Source: CAYSSG01 sp964433635
GTDB lineage: Bacteria > Atribacterota > Phoenicimicrobiia > Phoenicimicrobiales > Stramentimicrobiaceae
Direction of reading: 5' to 3'
Assembly (NCBI GenBank): GCA_964433635.1
Contig: CAYSSG010000076.1
Span: forward strand, 1 to 6,466
DNA length: 6,466 bases
This document shows, one piece after another, positions 1-6,355 of this stretch (position 1 is its first letter; every line of letters begins with the position of its first letter). A program made the translations under genes and the position numbers. The notes beneath the pieces were generated by a model. The model searched no databases. It had not been told where the DNA came from and was given only the letters and a program-made list of their open reading frames with translations.

Positions 1-39
1 CTGTGCCCTATTAATAAACTTTTCCTCCCCCTCACCCTA

Positions 40-65
40 ACCCTCTCCCTCCAAGGGGAGAGGGT
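40..65. repeat. Left hairpin of the intergenic repeat
   Basis: CCCTCTCCCT at 41-50 pairs with AGAGGG-type sequence at 55-64. This gives nine Watson-Crick pairs and one T-G pair around a CCAA loop, plus an A-T pair at the base (40/65). It is followed by no T-run in either direction, so it is not a classic intrinsic terminator. It could still stall transcription or protect the 3' end of the operon mRNA. Confidence 0.7.
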
Positions 66-150
66 AGTATACACTCCTTCTTTATGCGAGAATTAAATCT
101 TTTCTTGTTTCCGATTCTACTCCTTGATGAAATTATTATCCTACCTCGTC

Positions 151-173
151 TCCTCCCCCTTCAAGGGGGAGGA
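151..173. repeat. Right hairpin of the intergenic repeat
   Basis: TCCTCCCCCT at 151-160 is perfectly complementary to AGGGGGAGGA at 164-173, leaving a three-base TCA loop. This is the first strong RNA hairpin met by minus-strand transcripts after the iolN stop codon at 222-224. A mild T-rich stretch precedes it rather than follows it, so it fits a 3'-end-stabilising structure better than a textbook terminator. No better terminator is visible for the operon inside the window. Confidence 0.7.
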
Positions 174-221
174 TCATGGTGGGGGTGAGGAATATAAAAA
201 ATTTGACACTGTATCTATTTT

Positions 222-1334
222 CTATAGACTGTTGATCTGACCAATATAAGGCAATTCAAAAACAGATTTCCAACCCTTACTCATCGGTTCTTTCAGGAAG
301 GGTTCCATCTCCTTGGGATCTCTCAGGCTGATTTTTTCTACAGGAGGAATTTTACCCGCAGGATATGTTTCTAAAATCTCGTCATGCACCAGTGTCAGAT
401 ACTTTAAGATTGCTGCAATCGGTCTTTTGGCCTTTTCTGCACTTGCTCTGGTTGGTTTTCCCACTACGCCTTCAGGAACAGCAGCTCTTTCAATGGCCGA
501 TTGTCCTTCACCCTGCTGCCACTGCTGGGGACGACGATAGGGATCCACCGAGGTATCAAAATGACCACCGGGCAATAGGGACTCGCCTTCTGTATCAACT
601 GCATATTTCATATCCAGCATCTCCGGAAAGAGCAATAATCCGACAGAGGCTTCAGCCTCATCAGCATGAACAAAATCAGTGGATAGACTGTCTTTCCTTT
701 CTACCGGAATGAAGAACTCCCTGATAGCCCGATGCCAGTCAATCACCCGGTAAATACCCGGTAATTGGTATCGCTTACAGAATTCCTGGAGTGCCGATTC
801 CAATACCCATAGCTGGCCGTGATTATTGATCCAGATTTGTTTTCTGAATCCGTCATTCCACAGGCCGAACATGACATTGATGATCGTTTCTCTCACCACA
901 TCCTCTGGCATAATCACTGTTCCTGCCATCCCGCAATGATGATAGGGGTGAGCCCCGTAATTCAAAGGAGGCATCGCCAGACTGACTGGCTTTCCTTTCT
1001 TTTTTGTATACCGTCTGATTCCTTCACAAATCTGGGTTACCATGAAAGTATCCAATCCGGAATTGGCATAATCTCCGTGACATTCCGTACACCCCACCGG
1101 AACGAAGACAATATCATTCTTTCTACGCTCCTGGATGACATGCATTCTGGGTGTGTTCTGAATATAAGTGCCGCCTTTTCCTAATTCAGAGGGAGAAGGA
1201 ATATCATATTCCTTCAGGACTTCCTCAATTTCACTCATGGGTGCCTCAAAGAGCTTTTTCTTCAATTGCCCGACTCTGGTATTTTCAAAAACGATATTCG
1301 GATATTCGGTTGTCAGCCATTTATTTTTCATCAT
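222..1334 (-). CDS. iolN: 3-dehydro-scyllo-inosose hydrolase, creatininase family (IolN-type)
   Basis: This cytoplasmic metal-dependent hydrolase of 370 residues probably cleaves the ring of 3-dehydro-scyllo-inosose to give 5-dehydro-L-gluconate, the third step of the Thermotoga-type inositol pathway. The creatininase fold starts around residue 73 after an N-terminal extension. Likely metal ligands are Glu84 and His86 (ECHG), Asp95 (GLDT), His172 (NNHGQ) and Glu226 in the H-A-D-E-A-E segment at 223-228, which corresponds to the family HAGExET motif. The protein is longer than typical creatinine amidohydrolases (about 250-260 residues), as expected for this subfamily. No signal peptide is seen. 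Two ATG codons are adjacent. AAAAGGAG at 1339-1346 is 4 bases from the first and 7 from the second (1331), so the true start may be 1331. The gene follows iolM after 49 bases. The specific function rests on subfamily resemblance and the iolG/iolM neighbours; the creatininase family assignment is firm. Confidence 0.88.
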   Translation of the reverse strand: MMKNKWLTTEYPNIVFENTRVGQLKKKLFEAPMSEIEEVLKEYDIPSPSELGKGGTYIQNTPRMHVIQERRKNDIVFVPVGCTECHGDYANSGLDTFMVTQICEGIRRYTKKKGKPVSLAMPPLNYGAHPYHHCGMAGTVIMPEDVVRETIINVMFGLWNDGFRKQIWINNHGQLWVLESALQEFCKRYQLPGIYRVIDWHRAIREFFIPVERKDSLSTDFVHADEAEASVGLLLFPEMLDMKYAVDTEGESLLPGGHFDTSVDPYRRPQQWQQGEGQSAIERAAVPEGVVGKPTRASAEKAKRPIAAILKYLTLVHDEILETYPAGKIPPVEKISLRDPKEMEPFLKEPMSKGWKSVFELPYIGQINSL

Positions 1335-1338
1335 TCTT

Positions 1339-1346
1339 CTCCTTTT
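1339..1346 (-). promoter_or_regulatory. Ribosome binding site of iolN, favouring the second ATG
   Basis: On the minus strand this reads AAAAGGAG. The spacer is only 4 bases to the first ATG (1332-1334) and 7 to the second (1329-1331). The iolM and URO-D genes here use 7-base spacers, so initiation at the second ATG, giving a 369-residue protein, is more likely. Confidence 0.6.
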
Positions 1347-1383
1347 GTTGTTCTTTAGGTGTTAAATTTTTTAAACCTGGAAT

Positions 1384-2580
1384 TTAATCAAATATACAGG
1401 TAATCTTACATTCTTCCCGACAGGTCCTGAGCAGTACGATATTATCAGGAACATCCTCTAATTTGATTCTCTTGGTAATCAGAGGAGTCATATCCATTCC
1501 GGTAGCCATGGCGCTGATGACTCTGGGAAATGTCCCGTGACCGGAATGTCCCTGGGAACCGATGATTTCAGCTCTTCTTACCTGGAAAACCTCCCCAGTC
1601 AAAGGAATCTTTTTATCTGCCCGGGCAACGATGACTACTGTGCTGTTAATCATCTTTCCTTCCCAGATACACTGTTCAATTCCCGGCCAGACTTTGTCTG
1701 GCAAACCGGTTGCTTCCAGATAGATTTTGGCTCCCAATCCCCCGGTAATCTCCAATACACGTTTTGTAAAATCTTCCTTTACCGGATTAATGATAAAATC
1801 AGCACCCATTTTTCTGGCTAATTCAGCTCGATCTTCTGAAGGCTCCGAAAGAATTACCCTCGCAGCCCCGGCCCTTTTCAGAATTGCCACTGCAGCCTGT
1901 CCAATCGGACCTCCGCCAAGAATAACCACATTATCCCCCGGCCTGATTCCGCCACCACGTTCAATGACTGCATTATAAGCAACAGAAGTAGGTTCAGTTA
2001 AACTGCCTGCCAGGAACAAATCATCCCCCTGATAGACCTTTCGAAGTTCTTCCAGACTCCAGGTATACTTGGCATCAACTTTGACATACTCTGCAAAAGC
2101 ACCATCCTCGCTGAAACCGATTTCCTGTAATTTTTCACAATGATTGGGATAGCCATCCACACACGGTCGGCAAGTTCCACACCAGAACATCTCCTCGGCA
2201 GTTACTGCCTCTCCTTCCTCATATCTCTTTCCGGTACGCTTGTTAAAGGCGTTTTCTCCAGCCTTTGCCACAATTCCGGAAAATTCATGGCCCAAAGTAG
2301 CCGGAAAAGAGGTTAAACCGGGATACCAGATATATCCATCATCATCGGCTTGTGCCATATGCACGTCACTTCCACAGATACCGCAGGCCTTTACCTTGAT
2401 CAAGACATCAGTTGGACCGATCTGAGGAATATCTTTTTCTACAATCTTCAATTGAGGATGCCGCCATACTTTGCTTCCCAGATAGGTTAATTTACCTTCT
2501 ATGTCCTTGGAACCCAATTTAAAATCAGGTTTGGGATCCCAGGTAGCATCCAGAACAACTGTCTTCATTTTTTTTGCCAT
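1384..2580 (-). CDS. iolM: scyllo-inosose 3-dehydrogenase, zinc-dependent MDR family (IolM-type)
   Basis: This 398-residue medium-chain alcohol-dehydrogenase-type enzyme probably oxidises scyllo-inosose to 3-dehydro-scyllo-inosose with NAD(+). The catalytic zinc site is visible as Cys66 (in CGICGSD, 66-72) and His98-Glu99 (GHEF, 97-100). The structural zinc lobe has Cys134, Cys137, Cys140 and Cys148. The nucleotide-binding loop GGGPIG is at 222-227, and Glu246 near the end of the second strand suggests NAD rather than NADP preference. The segments around 23-36 and 329-352 look very like the Thermotoga maritima inositol enzyme TM0412 as I remember it, which supports IolM over sorbitol or threonine dehydrogenase. 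The start is backed by AAAGGAG at 2588-2594 with a 7-base spacer. The gene lies 78 bases after the repressor gene and 49 before iolN. The C-terminus carries three regularly spaced cysteines (387, 391, 395). Confidence 0.88.
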   Translation of the reverse strand: MAKKMKTVVLDATWDPKPDFKLGSKDIEGKLTYLGSKVWRHPQLKIVEKDIPQIGPTDVLIKVKACGICGSDVHMAQADDDGYIWYPGLTSFPATLGHEFSGIVAKAGENAFNKRTGKRYEEGEAVTAEEMFWCGTCRPCVDGYPNHCEKLQEIGFSEDGAFAEYVKVDAKYTWSLEELRKVYQGDDLFLAGSLTEPTSVAYNAVIERGGGIRPGDNVVILGGGPIGQAAVAILKRAGAARVILSEPSEDRAELARKMGADFIINPVKEDFTKRVLEITGGLGAKIYLEATGLPDKVWPGIEQCIWEGKMINSTVVIVARADKKIPLTGEVFQVRRAEIIGSQGHSGHGTFPRVISAMATGMDMTPLITKRIKLEDVPDNIVLLRTCREECKITCIFD

Positions 2581-2658
2581 TATTCTTCTCCTTTATCCTT
2601 ATTATTGAAAATAATCGACTTCATATAAAAAACTCAACGAGAAAAAAACTATTTCTCC

Positions 2659-3669
2659 TTATAAAAATGATTGTTGAGACCGGCAGGATTTCCGTACAAT
2701 CAATTCCGGTTTGATAAGAATATTCTGATGAACTCTTTGGTGCTCAATCCTTTCCATCAACTTGATGATAGCCAAAGAACCCATTTCGAGCATGGGTTGT
2801 CGAATCGTTGTAAGCGGCGGTGACAGAAAGGAAGCTAATCGTATATCATCAAACCCTATAATTGAAATATCATCAGGAACATTGTAGCCATGTTCACGAA
2901 TTGCCTCAATCGCACCAACGGCTAATAAATCATTGGCGGTAAATACCGCGGTAGGAGGATTTTGAAGCTTTAAAAATTGATTCATCACCTGATATCCCCC
3001 TTTGATTTTAAAATCACCCTCTCCAATATAACATCTGTTAAATGGAATTCCATACTGCAGCAATGCTTTCTTATATCCCTTAATTCGATCCAGAGCAGCC
3101 ATTGTATTATAGGGTCCTCCAATATGACCAATATTCCGGTGGCCTAACCCAATCAGATACTTTGTTGCCAGGTACCCTCCGGCAATATCATCAATTGAAA
3201 TCGAATTTTCCTGCAAATCCCTGATATTTCGGGAAAGCAGGATATAGGGGAATCGACTTTTCTCTAATTCGATGATGCTCTTATCCCGTATCTTTGCAGT
3301 TGCTAGAATCAGCCCATCTACGCGTCTTTCTTCCAACAGCCGCAAATAAGTTTTTTCTTTCTCGAACTGGTCATCTGTATTGCACAAAATGACATTATAT
3401 CCATACTGATTTGCAGTATCTTCTACACCCCTGGCTAACCCTGCAAAAAATGGATTCGCAATATCCGGGATAAGCATTCCCAATGTTTCAATTTTTTTTG
3501 TCTTTAAACTTCTGGCCAGGGCATTCGGAGTATAATTCAAATCTTCTATGGTAGAAAAAACTTTCTTTGCTGTCTTTTCACTGATATTGGGATTACCATT
3601 AATAACCCGGGATACAGTTGAAGGATGAACTCCCACTGCTTTAGCAATATCTTTCATTGTCGTTCTCAT
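2659..3669 (-). CDS. LacI-family transcriptional repressor, probable inositol-operon regulator
   Basis: This is a 336-residue LacI/GalR-type DNA-binding protein counted from the ATG at 3667-3669. The helix-turn-helix covers about residues 5-25 (TMKDIAKAVGVHPSTVSRVI). The hinge helix is at 48-56, with Arg53-Ser54-Leu55 placing the leucine that normally inserts into the minor groove at the operator's central CG. From about residue 60 a periplasmic-binding-protein-like domain binds the effector and makes dimer contacts, ending in typical FDDIR and TTIRQP segments. An in-frame ATG at 3733-3735 would add 22 residues ahead of the DNA-binding domain and overlap the iolG stop. The shorter start is preferred because AGGAAG lies 8 bases upstream and the family normally begins here. 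Its place inside the operon suggests autoregulation. The effector is inferred to be inositol or an early intermediate; this cannot be read from the sequence. Confidence 0.9.
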   Translation of the reverse strand: MRTTMKDIAKAVGVHPSTVSRVINGNPNISEKTAKKVFSTIEDLNYTPNALARSLKTKKIETLGMLIPDIANPFFAGLARGVEDTANQYGYNVILCNTDDQFEKEKTYLRLLEERRVDGLILATAKIRDKSIIELEKSRFPYILLSRNIRDLQENSISIDDIAGGYLATKYLIGLGHRNIGHIGGPYNTMAALDRIKGYKKALLQYGIPFNRCYIGEGDFKIKGGYQVMNQFLKLQNPPTAVFTANDLLAVGAIEAIREHGYNVPDDISIIGFDDIRLASFLSPPLTTIRQPMLEMGSLAIIKLMERIEHQRVHQNILIKPELIVRKSCRSQQSFL

Positions 3670-3677
3670 GGTAAAAT

Positions 3678-3684
3678 CTTCCTG
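3678..3684 (-). promoter_or_regulatory. Ribosome binding site that fixes the lacI-family start
   Basis: On the minus strand this reads CAGGAAG, ending 8 bases before the ATG at 3667-3669. It supports the 336-residue form of the repressor over the 358-residue form starting at 3735. Confidence 0.7.
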
Positions 3685-3715
3685 AAATGATTTTAAAGAT
3701 ATCCGATAGAACCGA

Positions 3716-4732
3716 TTACCGATAGTGATCAGCAATATTAATGAATTCTCTTCTCAACAATGATTCTTTGGCAGCATATCCCATGACCACTGCCATCTTG
3801 CCGTCAAAACCGCTTACAGATGGTTCTTTATCCTCTTTAACACATTGGATAAAATGCTTCATTTCATCAATATAGGATTCATTGTATCTCTCCAAAAAGA
3901 AATATACCGGCTTATCGCTTCTGATATCCTCTGCACCACTCACAAGAACTTCAGTTGGTTTTTTATTCCCTACCTGAATACAGCCTTCAGAACCGAATAC
4001 CTCTATTCGCTGATCATATCCATAAACGGCCTGCCTGCTGTTGTCAATGGTTCCCCACGCTCCGTTCTCATACTGAAAAGTCACAATGGCTGTATCCACA
4101 TCATCATACTTGCGAATTTCCGGCTTGACCAGACAACTTCCAACAGCTATCAGCTCCTTTATCTCTTCATCAAGAAGATATCGAATCATATCAAAATCAT
4201 GGATCATCATATCCAGGAAAATGCCTCCGCATACTTGAATGTATTCCATAGGAGGAGGAGCAGGATCTCGGCTGGTAATCCGGACAATATGAGGTTTCCC
4301 TATTGTACCAGAATTCACCATTTCCTTGGCCTTTTTAAAGCTGGGATCAAAACGTCGATTAAATCCAATCTGAAGTTTCACTCCTGCTCTCTTTACCTCT
4401 TCTAATGCCTGATCAATTTGATCTATATCAAGGGCAATTGGTTTTTCACAAAAGATATTTTTTCCTGCCTGTGCTGCTTCAGTGATCATTTGAGCATGGG
4501 TATCCGTTGAGGAACAGATGACTACAGCATCGATATCCTCATTATTTAATAAAATCCGATAGTCTCCAGTCACGACTGGTATCTCTAATTGGGAGGCAAT
4601 TTCCTTTGCACTCTTTTCAAAAACATCGGCAACCGCTAATAACCTTGTCTCCGGAACCCGGTATTTCAAATTCATAGCGTGCAACCTGCCAATTCTGCCT
4701 GCACCAATTAATCCAATGTTAACTTTTTCCAT
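3716..4732 (-). CDS. iolG: Inositol 2-dehydrogenase, Gfo/Idh/MocA family (IolG-type)
   Basis: This NAD(P)-dependent oxidoreductase of 338 residues, the normal family length, probably oxidises myo-inositol at C2 to scyllo-inosose, the entry step of the pathway. The Rossmann glycine motif GLIGAGRIG is at about 7-15. The family EKP motif is at 96-98, with Lys97 as the expected catalytic lysine. Asp174 and His178 in the segment LDMMIHDFD match the Asp/His pair that completes the active site of Bacillus IolG. The C-terminal half is the alpha/beta domain that shapes the substrate pocket and oligomer contacts. GAGAGG at 4743-4748 serves as ribosome binding site. The gene follows the URO-D gene after 108 bases and precedes the repressor gene by 46. 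Relatives oxidise scyllo-inositol, chiro-inositol or other polyols and sugars, so the exact substrate is inferred mainly from the iolM and iolN neighbours. Confidence 0.87.
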   Translation of the reverse strand: MEKVNIGLIGAGRIGRLHAMNLKYRVPETRLLAVADVFEKSAKEIASQLEIPVVTGDYRILLNNEDIDAVVICSSTDTHAQMITEAAQAGKNIFCEKPIALDIDQIDQALEEVKRAGVKLQIGFNRRFDPSFKKAKEMVNSGTIGKPHIVRITSRDPAPPPMEYIQVCGGIFLDMMIHDFDMIRYLLDEEIKELIAVGSCLVKPEIRKYDDVDTAIVTFQYENGAWGTIDNSRQAVYGYDQRIEVFGSEGCIQVGNKKPTEVLVSGAEDIRSDKPVYFFLERYNESYIDEMKHFIQCVKEDKEPSVSGFDGKMAVVMGYAAKESLLRREFINIADHYR

Positions 4733-4789
4733 ACCTCTTTTACCTCTCTTTTAAATCGTGTCTACTTCATTTTTTCTTGCTCTTTCTTT

Positions 4790-4808
4790 AAACGATTCAT
4801 AGATGAAT
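4790..4808. promoter_or_regulatory. Possible secondary LacI-type operator and palindrome upstream of iolG
   Basis: In the 108-base gap before iolG, AAACGATT at 4790-4797 fits the LacI-family core AANCGNTT. It overlaps a perfect palindrome, ATTCAT-AG-ATGAAT, at 4795-4808. A TTGCAA hexamer at 4812-4817, the same as the proposed -35 box of the main promoter, lies just upstream in transcription direction, but no good -10 box follows at 17 bases. The site may be a weak secondary operator or chance in AT-rich DNA. The gap contains no gene and no GC-rich terminator hairpin after the URO-D stop. Confidence 0.25.
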
Positions 4809-4840
4809 ATATTGCAATTTATGGATATATTTTTTGATTG

Positions 4841-6100
4841 TTAAAACCTGAATTTCCTCACGGTTTGAAACATTGCTATCAGGTTTTCAATGGGTACTCT
4901 GGATTGAAGATTGTGAATGGTATTAAAGATAAAACCGCCACCTTTTCCGAATATCCGGCAGCGCTCGGTGACTTCTTTTTTTACCTCTTCAGGTGTACCA
5001 AAGGGAAGTGTCCTCTGGGTATCTATTCCACCTCCCCAGAATACCAGTTTATCTCCATACTTTTCCTTCAACATTATGGGATCCATATCCCTGGCTGAGG
5101 TCTGAACAGGATTTAAAATATCGACTCCTGCCTCCACAAAATCATCCAAAAAAGCAACGATAGAGCCGCAACTATGAAAAAAGGTCTTCCAGGTCGTATG
5201 CTTATGAATCCAGTCATTGACCTTCTTATGAAAGGGCTTATAAAATTCCCGGTACATATCGGGAGAGATAAAGGGACCGTTCTGGGTTCCAAAATCGGTG
5301 CCACTGACATAAATGACATCGATTTTATTACCAACTGCTTCATAGGCGAGTTGCAGATTTTTCAGGGCTATATCACATTGCAGTTCGAAGATTCCCCTGA
5401 TGTAATCAGGATATTCAAGATGCGCAGTAATCCATCGTATTGGATCACGGATACCTTTCGGGTTTTTAACGGCCGGGCCCGGTACCTGAGATATATCTCC
5501 AAAACCGGCATCAATAAATTCTCCAATGATGCAAAGGTCGGTATTCTGATACAGGTCTTTGGCCTTCTTTTCTAAATAACGCAGCGTTTCTTCCGAAAAG
5601 ATGGAGAATTGCTGATTGGCCCATTCTTCCGGATTCAGATTTTTCTCATCAATCGGTTCCTGACGAACCAAAGTATCAAAATAATAGCCTTTTTTGGGCA
5701 TTTTCGCAACAGGAGGCACTGAAGGATCTCCCTGGGGATAGAGAAACACATTTCCCTCCTGATCCCGTTCGGTGGTAAATTTCTCCGGAACCATGATCTG
5801 TGTACCATCCCAGAGGGTCCAGGGTTTCCAATTTTCGTTTTTAAATCCAAATGCATTGGTGGGAAGCCATAGACCGATGATATCAATCCCTAATTTCTCT
5901 ATCACCTCCATTTCAACTTCTGCCAGCATCTGAAAAGGATCGGCAACTCTGACTGCTTCATCCCTGAGATTCAATGCCTGTCTCAGTCTCGCATAAGTAC
6001 TGGCCTGGATACCGGTTACCAGCGTTGAACCCAAGTCAATAGGAATACGATCCGTTTCCTGATGGTGAAGCGCCTTTCTTACCCGTTCCCGTGAATTCAT
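4841..6100 (-). CDS. URO-D-fold protein, methyltransferase-like; function unassigned
   Basis: This 419-residue cytoplasmic protein belongs to the uroporphyrinogen decarboxylase superfamily (opening MNSRERVRKAL, then TDRIP). It is probably not heme-pathway HemE: it is longer than the usual 340-360 residues and lacks the WxMRQAGR substrate-binding signature, having IDLGST at 21-26 instead. His309-Ser310-Cys311 (HSCG) matches the His-X-Cys zinc motif of the methyltransferases MtaA, MtbA and MtgA. Where those enzymes have the third ligand, a cysteine in the last strand, this protein seems to offer His396 (NTIHN). No cobalamin-binding DxHxxG motif is visible, so a methyl-transfer role would need a separate corrinoid protein. 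CAGGAG at 6108-6113, with a 7-base spacer, supports the start. As first gene after the promoter and operator it is probably co-regulated with the inositol genes. Superfamily membership is firm; substrate and reaction are unknown. Confidence 0.85.
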   Translation of the reverse strand: MNSRERVRKALHHQETDRIPIDLGSTLVTGIQASTYARLRQALNLRDEAVRVADPFQMLAEVEMEVIEKLGIDIIGLWLPTNAFGFKNENWKPWTLWDGTQIMVPEKFTTERDQEGNVFLYPQGDPSVPPVAKMPKKGYYFDTLVRQEPIDEKNLNPEEWANQQFSIFSEETLRYLEKKAKDLYQNTDLCIIGEFIDAGFGDISQVPGPAVKNPKGIRDPIRWITAHLEYPDYIRGIFELQCDIALKNLQLAYEAVGNKIDVIYVSGTDFGTQNGPFISPDMYREFYKPFHKKVNDWIHKHTTWKTFFHSCGSIVAFLDDFVEAGVDILNPVQTSARDMDPIMLKEKYGDKLVFWGGGIDTQRTLPFGTPEEVKKEVTERCRIFGKGGGFIFNTIHNLQSRVPIENLIAMFQTVRKFRF

Positions 6101-6298
6101 GAGTCTGCTCCTGAAATTTTGAATAAATTAAATCTTCTTATATAGTCTCTTTCTCGGATGATATTTCCAATAAATTATTTCTTTTCAAGACGACAGATTA
6201 CACATTTCCATTTTTAAAGAACAAAATCGTTGAAATGATGCTGGGTAACTGCGAATGAAAAAAAGATATATAAAAAAACATGTTATATCTCATGGAAT
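6101..6298 (-). promoter_or_regulatory. AT-rich untranslated leader of the operon
   Basis: These roughly 200 bases separate the proposed operator from the URO-D start and contain no plausible gene. If transcription starts near 6320, the mRNA has a leader of about 220 bases. The only notable structure is a 7-base inverted repeat, AGATATA at 6264-6270 and TATATCT at 6284-6290, which would form a weak AT-rich hairpin. No riboswitch family was recognised by eye. A second promoter closer to the gene is possible: a TATATA-like box near 6140 has a TTGGAA hexamer upstream, but the 20-base spacing is poor. Confidence 0.4.
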
Positions 6299-6323
6299 AT
6301 GCAACGTCTGCAATCGGTTGCAT
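6299..6323. promoter_or_regulatory. Candidate LacI-family operator for the inositol operon
   Basis: The site contains the 14-base near-palindrome TGCAATCGGTTGCA at 6309-6322. It has a central CG and one mismatched pair, and matches the LacI-family core AANCGNTT. It sits within a larger inverted repeat with perfect 7-base arms, ATGCAAC at 6299-6305 and GTTGCAT at 6317-6323. TGCA half-sites recur at 6300, 6309 and 6319, about one helical turn apart. The site starts right after the proposed -10 box and covers the expected transcription start, a standard position for repression. The repressor encoded within the operon is the obvious candidate to bind it, by inference. Confidence 0.6.
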
Positions 6324-6326
6324 AAA

Positions 6327-6355
6327 ATGCTATCACAAAAAATTTTTTTTTGCAA
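6327..6355 (-). promoter_or_regulatory. Candidate sigma-A-type promoter of the operon
   Basis: On the minus strand a TTGCAA box at 6350-6355 and a TAGCAT box at 6327-6332 are separated by exactly 17 bases. Each matches 4 of 6 consensus bases. The spacer is an unusual A-tract then T-tract (nine A, six T on this strand), likely to curve the DNA. Transcription would begin near 6320, inside the candidate operator. Box scores are moderate, so confidence comes mainly from the combination of spacing and operator position. Confidence 0.45.

Larger units (their letters stand above)
22..192. repeat. MITE/REP-like element: two inverted hairpin modules
   Basis: This non-coding element lies about 30 bases beyond the stop codon of the last operon gene. 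It has two related GC-rich modules in opposite orientation, separated by about 85 AT-rich bases. Each module has a C-rich arm reading roughly CCTCACCC followed by a strong hairpin. The left arm is around 29-40, and the right arm is the G-rich tail around 176-191. The hairpin stems are listed separately. The layout resembles the short palindromic intergenic repeats (REP pairs or small non-autonomous MITEs) scattered through many bacterial genomes. No transposase and no clear target duplication are visible. The rest of 1-221 holds nothing recognisable as a gene. Copy number cannot be judged from one window, so the mobile-element reading is an inference. Confidence 0.6.

Noticed and set aside
1..192. 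The C-rich/G-rich repeats, considered as a CRISPR array.
   Set aside because: There are only two related modules, in opposite orientation, with no regular repeat-spacer pattern.
2601..2657. Short AT-rich inverted repeats between the repressor gene and iolM (ATTATT/AATAAT at 2601-2615; GAGAAA/TTTCTC at 2639-2657), considered as a terminator or operator.
   Set aside because: The stems are six bases and AT-rich, with no GC stem followed by a T-run and no central CG, so chance is likely.
3670..3735. A 22-residue N-terminal extension of the LacI-family protein starting at 3735.
   Set aside because: It would overlap the iolG stop, lies ahead of the normal family start, and a good ribosome binding site supports the ATG at 3667-3669.
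3845..4405. A 186-codon plus-strand open frame opposite iolG.
   Set aside because: It is fully antisense to a well-supported enzyme gene, has no recognisable domain, and its length is explained by the codon pattern of the opposite strand.
5174..5575. A 133-codon plus-strand open frame opposite the URO-D gene.
   Set aside because: It is antisense to a clear family member, with no domain signature and no operon context.
4841..6100. Assigning the URO-D-fold gene as hemE.
   Set aside because: The WxMRQAGR signature is missing, the protein is too long, and no heme-synthesis genes lie nearby.
6222..6235. CAAAATCGTTGAAA, considered as a further LacI-type operator.
   Set aside because: It has a central CG but poor symmetry and matches the main site at only about half of its positions.
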